Part shown: positions 16,636 to 23,145 of the stretch, one piece after another | Layout: the number at the start of each line of letters is the position of its first letter | Numbering within the stretch: the first letter of the stretch is position 1 | Origin: Synura sp. LO234KE | Lineage: Eukaryota > Sar > Synurophyceae > Synurales > Mallomonadaceae | Assembly (NCBI GenBank): GCA_015143735.1 | Contig: VKHC01000050.1 | Coordinates: forward strand, 1 to 23,145 | Direction: 5' to 3' | DNA: 23,145 nt | Notes under the pieces: model-generated | Seen by the model: the letters and a program-made list of their open reading frames with translations, nothing else | Told to the model about the DNA's origin: nothing | Database searches by the model: none | Translations under genes and position numbers: made by a program

Positions 16636-18399
16636 TCACTGGCTCCTCTCCCGTCCAGATATTCTCGCGTGATAGTCCATGCTCTGCATGCTCCGATAAG
16701 TCTCCGTCCCAGAAGCGCTACCTATTCCCACCGCGTCCCCCGCCCATATCTCGGCCGCGTCCTCAAGTCTAGAGCCAACGCCTCGCCAACCTATACCAGG
16801 GGCCAGATGAGGACCGCTACCCCCTCCTCCACCCTCCTCGCCTTCCGGTCTGCTCAGATAGTGCGAAGCCACCCCTCTGCGGCCACCATGGTTATGGACA
16901 CCAGCGTCTATGAACTTATCCCGTGGTCCATGGCTTGCCCCGAATTCCCTTTCAGACGCACTGTGCACCGCTCCGATGCCCTCGTCCTCTCCTCCAAGTT
17001 TCTGCCTCAATCTGCGGTAGAACTCCAGAATCCGCGCCTCCAGTCGTCCGGGCTCCACGTGCTGCTGTAGGACCGCCGGCATTGAGGGATCAGAAGGGGC
17101 GTATCGTTTGCACCCGAGCTTCAACTGAGACCGCACGACGTTGGACATGCAGCCCACGGGCGCGTGCTGGATATCGATGCCTGTCAGAGGATTATGTGCA
17201 ATCACTGGGGCGAAGGAGGCAACATTGCCGGCACTAATCACGTTGGAGGCGAATGGCGTGGTCATAGGCTGAGGAGCAGGCAGCGGCGGGGCTGGAGGCG
17301 GTGGAGGCTGAATCGCTATTGGGACTGGTGGTTGATTGTGGACAGGCGGTCGGGGAGGTAAAGCGGTCATATCCATCATGGAGCTACTGCAAAAGGGTGG
17401 TGTTGCCAACGGATGACTGTACGGATGGGGCGGTACGGGCGGAGGTGGAGGTTGGGGCTGTGCTTGGAGCGACTGGAAGGGGACCTGAACGGGCATCATG
17501 TTGGGTAGAGGGTATGTCCCTTGAGAAGCAGGATACAGAGGATGCATCGGTGGAGGAGCAGCTAGAGACGGCGGAGGGGCTGGAAGAAAGAATTCTTGTG
17601 GAAAGTCTGGAAAAGGCGCGATAAGTGGAGGTGTCTGAGGATCGGGAACCTCGCTTGTTCCAGTAGTGATATTTCGTAGCGTAATCATGGCCTGATTGGA
17701 TACGAATTTTCTAGATTCCCAGAGGGTGATTATTTTGAGAAGTTTCTCTTGTTCTTGTTCATTTGTTGCAAGGCGATAAGTCGTGTTCATTATTAGGCAC
17801 AGGTCGTCCCATAAACATTTGACAACATTAACAGGCACTTCGAGTTGAAAGGTTATCAAGGAAGTATACGGTCCCTTCATTTTTGCACTTAGATGGTGAA
17901 AAAATACGTCGTTGATGACGTAGACACTTAATAATGCTTTTTGAAATGAATCAGCTTGTTTTACGAAATGACGTATTACGGCACCAATAGCAGCGATAGA
18001 ATGCGATCTATCTACAATCCATTTTCTCAGAGCTTTAATGCTCTCTTTTGAACCATCGTTTGAAGATAAATGCTCTCTTAATATCCTGCGATCATCGTGG
18101 CTTAGGTCTAAGTACCCTGGCTCGCACAGAAGAACTTTATTTTTGTAATTGTCTTCGGCCCAGCGTATTTGATCATTTGTTAGCCCCTTTCTGGAGCAGT
18201 AAAGAATCCACTTGTAGAAGTAAGAATCTTCTCCATCGTTAAGGAAGGCAAAAAGTTGATTGTCTTTCTCTTTTACGCGGACCATCATTTCGAATTCCTT
18301 GCCATTCCTACAAACGTAATTAACCAATTTTTGAATTCGATTAACAACTTCATTCTCAGCAGGTGCTGCGACGGGGACCTCAGGATGAATATTGTCCAT
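16636..18399 (-). CDS. CHERP: CHERP-like SURP/CID domain protein, spliceosome-associated
   Basis: 587 residues, one open frame. Residues about 19-66 (VNRIQKLVNYVCRNGKEFE ... FYKWILY) form a SURP (SWAP) module. About 97-240 form a CID, the RNA polymerase II CTD-interacting domain (KALRKWIVDRSHSIAAIGAV, ALLSVYVINDVFFHH). This SURP-then-CID order is specific to CHERP, a U2 snRNP-associated splicing factor. Residues about 255-395 are Pro-rich. The block KRYAPSDPSMPAVL...ARILEFYRRL matches the CHERP region before its RS domain ('YKPLDP...LL.AVEAFY'). The RS domain is missing and the G-patch is reduced to GIGWRGVG, yet the tail TYRSMQSMDYHARISGRE resembles the CHERP C-terminus. A TGA upstream supports this Met. 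The 3' half is much richer in G+C than the 5' half. A C-terminal intron cannot be excluded. Confident for domains 1 and 2, less so for the C-terminus. Confidence 0.85.
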   Translation of the reverse strand: MDNIHPEVPVAAPAENEVVNRIQKLVNYVCRNGKEFEMMVRVKEKDNQLFAFLNDGEDSYFYKWILYCSRKGLTNDQIRWAEDNYKNKVLLCEPGYLDLSHDDRRILREHLSSNDGSKESIKALRKWIVDRSHSIAAIGAVIRHFVKQADSFQKALLSVYVINDVFFHHLSAKMKGPYTSLITFQLEVPVNVVKCLWDDLCLIMNTTYRLATNEQEQEKLLKIITLWESRKFVSNQAMITLRNITTGTSEVPDPQTPPLIAPFPDFPQEFFLPAPPPSLAAPPPMHPLYPASQGTYPLPNMMPVQVPFQSLQAQPQPPPPPVPPHPYSHPLATPPFCSSSMMDMTALPPRPPVHNQPPVPIAIQPPPPPAPPLPAPQPMTTPFASNVISAGNVASFAPVIAHNPLTGIDIQHAPVGCMSNVVRSQLKLGCKRYAPSDPSMPAVLQQHVEPGRLEARILEFYRRLRQKLGGEDEGIGAVHSASEREFGASHGPRDKFIDAGVHNHGGRRGVASHYLSRPEGEEGGGGGSGPHLAPGIGWRGVGSRLEDAAEIWAGDAVGIGSASGTETYRSMQSMDYHARISGRERSQ

Positions 18400-18506
18400 T
18401 TTATCAAATTGAACGAAAAAATTTGTGATTGAAATTTGATCCGTTCATAAACGAATTCTGCAACTTGCAACTTTTCAGTTTTGTCACGGTTTTTCAAATT
18501 TGACCG
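18400..18506. promoter_or_regulatory. Shared divergent promoter region, CHERP-like / LRRC45-like genes
   Basis: Only 107 bp separate the two outward-facing start codons, so this AT-rich spacer must hold both transcription starts or most of both 5' UTRs. Each frame has a stop codon just upstream of its ATG (TGA two codons before the LRRC45-like ATG), which supports the starts. No specific factor site was recognised. Confidence 0.5.
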
Positions 18507-21470
18507 ATGATTCCAGCACCTCACGCTCTATTGGACTTAAACGATCTAGGTGAAGATAATAGTGATCAATTAAGATGCATTGAAAAGTTTATTGGTGATG
18601 ATGCTTGTCAGCTGCTTGCTGAGTCCTTGAAGGGGGACCAAAAGAAGAAAATAGTGACTTTGAAGGGAAATTGCATCGGTACTAAAGGAGCTTATGCACT
18701 TTCACAAATGCTCGTAATGAATAATTGTATTGAATTTCTATCTCTTGAGTGGAATCAGTTGGGATCCGCTGGAGTTGCTTTCTTTGGGTCCGCCCTTGCG
18801 AATAATAAGGGCTTGACCCATTTAGATTTACGAAACAATGACGTTACCGATGAAGGGGCGATATCTCTCTCAGAAAGTTTGACAATTAATAAAACGCTGA
18901 AAATGCTTGACTTGAGATGGAATCAAATAACTGATAGAGGTAGTTTGTCTTTCAAGTATTCATTGACCGAAAGGGTGCCTCGTTTATCATTGTTAATAGT
19001 TGGAAACCAGCTAAGTTCTGAAGGATATGCTACAATCGATAAGTGGTCCAAGTCTAATATCTCAAATGTTGATATTCAGCATGATGTTCAGCTCCCTATC
19101 CCGTTGGATATACCAGTAGAGAACAATATCTTCCAAGCTGATATGCAAGCTCTTCGCAATCAACTGAACGAAAGAATGAAAATATCTGCGGATCATGAAA
19201 GGCAGCTTCAGTATTCTGCATCTCGAATTACAGAATTAGAGCAAAATCTTCTAAGGGAGAAGTTCCATTCCGAACAAGCGAACGAGTCATTAAAGCATTT
19301 GAAAATACGACTGCAAGAGAAGACAAGTGAAATAGAAACGCTGACCATACAATGGAACACTGAAAGGAATGAGATTAACGAAGAAATTAAATCAATTGTG
19401 AACGAAAAAGATATTCTTATCTTATCACTCACCAACGCCAAGGATTCAGCAGCAAGGAGCATTGTAAAATTGGAGGTAAAGAATGAAAGTATTCTTTAAT
19501 ATTCCTCGAATTCTACCTTCTGATGTTGTACGCATGAAATAGGCTGATGTAGTGCGACTGCGAGCTCAGCTCCAGTCAGAGCAAGCCTCCTACGAACAAG
19601 AGTTGTCAGTCGCTCGGGAGGTGCGCGACGAGGCTCTGAAGAAGGCGGACGAGAGCGCAGCCAAGGTGAATACACAATGCATCCCTCGCGATAATGAGCT
19701 AACGATACGGAAGACCTCCCTCCCCCATCCTCGCTCTCGCATTCGGTCTGGTCCGTTGTCAGGAGTCCGCGATGTCAATTGAGAATCGATTCCTTCGAGG
19801 AGCGGTGGACAGGTTCGTGTCGCCTCATCGCCTTATTTGCGTGGCGGGCATAACTCCACCTGGTGCGTGGCGGTTGCTGTCATAGCCCGACATTGACCTC
19901 GCTACCCGATCGGCTGTCTGTCTGGGCAGTGCACGAGCTCACGAGGAAGCGCTCGCCCGTGAGCTAGCGCAGTGTCGCCTGGACATGCAGTTGGCAGTGC
20001 AGTCCGAGGTGGCTCGGCGTGATACCGAGGTGAAGAGCCTGGAGGAGAGCCTAAATAGGACAATTGTCCGACTGACGACCGAGCGTGCGGACCTTGCGGT
20101 GAGGGCGCGTGAGACGTCGACAATTGCAGGCACGGCGTCCAAGTCCTTCTGACATCATATCCGTATATGAATGTGCGTCAGAAAGCTGTTGCGGCCCGGG
20201 AACAAGAAATATCTCGTTTCCAACTCTCGCTACCGGAGAAGTGCGTGAGTTGTAGGGAGGGAGATAAGGCCAATTTTCCTACGAGAGAATGGACATCGTC
20301 CTTGTCCCACTGCCATTGTCCGCTCTAATTCATTACAGGTTAGAGGCGGCGGTGGCGCTCGCCAGAGAGGAGGAGAGAAGACGTGCGACGAATATTGCTG
20401 ACGAGCTACGGTCAAGGTGCGGTGCCACTCGCAAGTAAATACGCTCCTAACCAAAAAACCGCGATGCATTTTGACGGAACAAGTACTCGCTTCATAAGAT
20501 GGGCTTGGCGTTCATAATTTCTTCGATGACGTTTACCTAATCTGCTTTATTGCGCTGACAGAGCTCAAATAAACTCCCTTTCGCAAATTGCGCAATCCCT
20601 CACTTGTAGTCACCCCGTTCCAGGATTGACTCTTTAAATCAGATGAGGCAAAGGCTGGAGCTGCGGTGCTCAGAGCTGGTGGCTCAGGATGAGGTGCGGA
20701 CATCCTCGGCCGAAATGCCGCATCGCAGCGTTGATCACAAACACGGAATTTTTTATTCTCAGAAAATGCGCTCTGACCAAGCCCTCCAGTCCGCGGATCT
20801 TCGGGACCAGTTGAACCAGGCACTGGTGCGTGTCCGTGCCCCCCCCTCGCGATGGGACTTAGACCTCTTTGATGTCGCTGTTCGCTGCTGTAGGAGGAGT
20901 TGGCGAAGGCCCGAGAAGCAGAGCAGCACATGCAGCAGTCTGTCTTTCAATCCGGCGTTGACCTGGCATCGGTCACGCGACAGCTCACGGAGAGTGTCAC
21001 AGAGTATGCCGTTCATTTCATTACATTTGCGAGTATTGTATTTTTTGGTGTTGGTGATGCTGCAGGTTAAACACAATAAGGACCTCTGAGCAGAGGTGGC
21101 ATGGAGAGCTCACCGCAGTGTTGGCGGAGAAGAATAATTTGGAACTAAAGGTGCTCTCATCCACTACGGCTATCCCGCTATTTACTTCTCCCACTAATAT
21201 CTATTCGCGCCGGTCAGGTGTCAGGCTTAAATGACGCGCTGAACAGTGCGATCACCAGGAGAGCCGCAGAGTTCGTCGAGACACGTGACCGTGTTATCAA
21301 AGCCGTGTCGAGAGAGTTCGGTAAGGGTTGCGCTTCAGATGTAGTTCTAATATTGAACCATACTTTGCCTAGCGTTTCTTAACGGCCAGCCTATCAATTG
21401 TTCTCTCTCCTTCTCAGATTCCTTGCAAGTATTGGCAAAGATTGCTCTCCCTCTGGATCAACCAACTTAA
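18507..21470 (+). CDS. LRRC45: LRRC45-like centrosomal leucine-rich-repeat coiled-coil protein, 12 exons
   Basis: Exons: 18507-19475, 19543-19665, 19763-19812, 19930-20098, 20182-20240, 20339-20416, 20624-20693, 20763-20825, 20894-21003, 21066-21150, 21218-21320 and 21418-21470. All 11 introns (62-207 nt) are GT-AG and every phase closes; the total is 1932 nt, 643 residues (human LRRC45 is about 670). Residues about 50-190 are ribonuclease-inhibitor-type leucine-rich repeats: EFLSLEWNQLGSAG, THLDLRNNDVTDEG and KMLDLRWNQITDRG match the LRRC45 series closely. From about residue 210 to the end is coiled coil (for example ITELEQNLLREKFHSEQAN, VVRLRAQLQSEQASYEQEL, DSLNQMRQRLELRCSELVAQ). In animals LRRC45 is part of the proximal centriole linker and ciliary appendages. 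Exon 6 could instead end at 20434 in the same phase. Exon 1 is AT-rich and long; the later exons are short and GC-rich. Confidence 0.85.
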
Positions 21471-22461
21471 TTGCTTTTGACGCAAATGATGAAAAAAAAA
21501 TTATCGATGAATTTTCTAAATTTTGAAATATTTTTTAAAGGCTACTCTCAGAGAAAATTATTGCCCTTTCCTGTGTCTGTTTTTTCGGAATTCGCTGGTT
21601 AGACGATGTAGTGTGTTGCTACCGCTTTTCCCCGACCCATTTGAATGCGAAAAATTTAATAGCATGAGATTATTATTATGAGGGATAAAAGTCCCTCAGG
21701 CAGGTCAATCACCCCCACCATCTAAAAATCCATCGTTGCACCTTTTGCCAGCTTTAGCAATCCATTCTGTTTTTTTTTAGAAAAATATTTATTTATGCCT
21801 GAAAATATTTGCTTATGCCTAAAAATATTTATTTTTATATTTAAAGGCGGTTATATTTCAATATTGTTGCTAAAACAAAAATGCGAATAAGTCTGTTTGG
21901 ATGCAGCGACGAAGCAAAAATAAATAAGAATCAAATGTCTGGGAATAACTAAGAATATTGATTTTGTACTTGACTAAATATTCAATCATGAAGAAATGCT
22001 AAATTACGAAAAATACATCAGGATAACATGCTCGGACTAGTAAATATACCCTTCGTTCTACTTGAGCTGGTACACCTGAATATCATACCTAGAGCGCTCA
22101 TAATCTTCTTTGCCGAAAATCGAATAGTTAATTATGAGGTCGAGTTAAATGTTGACAGGGATCACACAGGACAATAGGACGTCGTCATAAAAACCACCCT
22201 CTATGAACCAAAGGGCAAGTTCGGTTACCGAGTAGAGGGATCCGAGCGAATGCACTCGGATACAAACTCTAGTCGCCGACTAGGTCCCCTCAGTATTCAC
22301 ACATTGGCGGGTGTCTCCTGTCAAACGGGGGTAAGTGAGGGTTTCGACGGGGAGACTAACTCGCCGCGAGTGCGACGCAGAAGGGCGGAGGCCGAGGACC
22401 GACAAGGAGGGCGAGGTTTGGAGGAGCGCTGTTGCGGTGCAGGAGAGGTCAAGAAGGTGCT
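21471..22461. other. Intergenic region downstream of LRRC45-like gene
   Basis: AT-rich up to about 22160, with no open frame of note; then GC-richer sequence leading into the RNase H remnant, where short frames on both strands (22250-22465, 22280-22480) show no motifs. The LRRC45-like 3' UTR should be at its left edge. Confidence 0.4.
21781..21840 (+). repeat. 20-bp tandem repeat, three units
   Basis: Units at 21781-21800, 21801-21820 and 21821-21840 read AAAAATATTTATTTATGCCT, GAAAATATTTGCTTATGCCT and a third copy diverged in its last seven bases. Simple non-coding repeat. Confidence 0.9.
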
Positions 22462-23140
22462 CTAGGATCGGGACAGGCAAGGCGCCCCGCAGCCACGCGC
22501 TGCTAGTTGGTCAGCTGCAGCATTTCCTTTCGCGAGGGGAGTGTCCGCATGCGTGTGGGACGGGGTCCAGGAGATAGACAAATCATTTGTTTGCTTCACT
22601 CTGGTGAGGAGGGCATAGATACGAGCGATAATTCGTTTGTTTGCCACTGGTTTGATAGACCGCGTGGCAAACATTTTGACACATTAATCGCTGTCGGAGA
22701 CAATGTTGTATCTGGGGCGAACCGCTGGTGATGGCGACGTTCGTCTTGTATTGATCCAATCAAGGGCATAATACATTCCACTCAGTTGACCCGTATTGCT
22801 GGTGGCGACAAAGGCACTCACCCAGTTGGGGCTCCTCGCGGACGTCACGACAGGCTCCCAAAGTCCTTTGGTGCCGTTGGACAGGGCAGAGCCGTCTGTA
22901 AAGAGGAACGCGACTGGGTCGTCTACGAGGGAATCGCCCGGCCACGAGGTCATTACCATGCATGTAATGTTCTGCTTTTTGACGGGAGATGAATCTCTTG
23001 AAATCCGTGTGAATGCCGACTGTCTGAGGCTGAGCCCTTTTCCAGGACGTGAAGATGCCAGGGACATGACCAGGCCGGACGGCATAGAAGACCGAGGGGG
23101 GAGGGGTACCGCGCAAGGGGAGTGGCGAGAGCACAGAGGT
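22462..23140 (-). pseudogene. RNase H1-like gene (hybrid-binding domain + RNase H), broken
   Basis: RNase H cuts the RNA strand of RNA:DNA hybrids. Near 23090 the minus strand reads FYAVRPGHVPGIFTSWKRAQ and then a VGIHTDFKRFISRQKAEHYM stretch, a clear hybrid-binding (Cauli_VI/viroplasmin) domain. In another frame follow VAFLFTDGSALSNG (first Asp), SNTGQLSGMYYALDWIN (the catalytic Glu expected after the Gly is Gln), YNIVSDSD (Asp), and, after a one-base shift near 22685, KPVANKRIIARIYALLTRV, ISWTPSHTHAD and KGNAAADQLAARG (last Asp). The first frame change could be a 34-nt GT-AG intron (about 22956-22923). The second cannot be an intron. It may be a cellular RNase H1 pseudogene or the RNase H end of a LINE-type element; the window edge cuts its start. 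Confidence 0.7.
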
Positions 23141-23145
23141 AAAGC

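Noticed and set aside
16495-17070. 191-codon plus-strand open frame
   Set aside because: It lies mostly antisense to the GC-rich end of the CHERP-like gene, has Arg/Pro/Ser-rich sequence typical of a reverse-strand shadow and no family motif.
16923-17624. Plus-strand open frames across the CHERP-like proline-rich region
   Set aside because: They are the complement of the proline/glycine-rich coding region; Gly/Trp/Arg-rich products are the expected shadow.
20562-20605. Alternative small exon of the LRRC45-like gene
   Set aside because: It has a good acceptor and enters in phase, but its donor leaves phase 1, and the only phase-closing continuation is weaker than the exon at 20624-20693, which closes directly from exon 6 and gives better coiled-coil sequence.
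20533-21089. Minus- and plus-strand frames of 105-148 codons over LRRC45-like exons 7-10
   Set aside because: They read through introns or the wrong strand of exons whose phases close in the spliced model.
22250-22577. Plus-strand open frames over the 3' side of the RNase H remnant
   Set aside because: Arg/Gly-rich shadows of GC-rich DNA without motifs; the minus strand carries the recognisable RNase H end.

Overview
This window looks like nuclear DNA from a microbial eukaryote. The genes carry short GT-AG introns (53-207 nt), and the protein families are eukaryotic (CHERP-like spliceosome-associated protein, LRRC45-like centrosomal protein, type II membrane glycosyltransferase, AlkB-like oxygenase). 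Several decayed Ty1/copia-type retrotransposons and LINE-like pieces lie between the genes. An LRRC45-like gene implies a centriole or flagellum. The AlkB protein has a C-terminal tail that I associate with fungal members of that family. A zoosporic fungus or another flagellated protist such as an oomycete would fit; the sequence does not settle which.

Layout. 1-3180 (minus): the 5' two-thirds of a broken copia element (gag, zinc knuckle, protease remnant, integrase, start of the reverse transcriptase), running off the left edge. 3181-5224: AT-rich non-coding DNA with an inverted-repeat element and a 262-bp tandem duplication. 5225 to about 5700-5863 (minus): a solo LTR. 5989-7385 (minus): a three-exon glycosyltransferase. 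7632-8651 (plus): an intronless AlkB-like dioxygenase, divergent from the glycosyltransferase. 8652-13430: almost no genes, but with a LINE RT fragment, a copia RNase H fragment, a 22-bp perfect palindrome, a CCGTAA-type array and a foldback element. 13431-14683 (plus): a copia RT/RNase H fragment followed by a putative 228-bp LTR. 15121-16052 (plus): a second copia tail and its 680-bp LTR, same family as the solo LTR at 5225. 16636-18399 (minus) and 18507-21470 (plus): a divergent CHERP-like / LRRC45-like pair. 21471-22250: AT-rich DNA with a short 20-bp tandem repeat. 22462-23140 (minus): a broken RNase H1-like gene with a hybrid-binding domain.

The four cellular genes form two head-to-head pairs with short shared 5' regions (246 bp and 107 bp between start codons). 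I rebuilt the LRRC45-like gene as 12 exons in which every splice phase closes, giving 643 residues, and the glycosyltransferase as 3 exons giving 425 residues. No operon-like system, CRISPR array, tRNA or rRNA was seen. I did not find a convincing undescribed system. The most interesting signals are the symmetric base-composition island around the CHERP/LRRC45 promoter, the covarying hairpin shared by two copies of one LTR, and the foldback and palindrome cluster at 11.5-13.3 kb.
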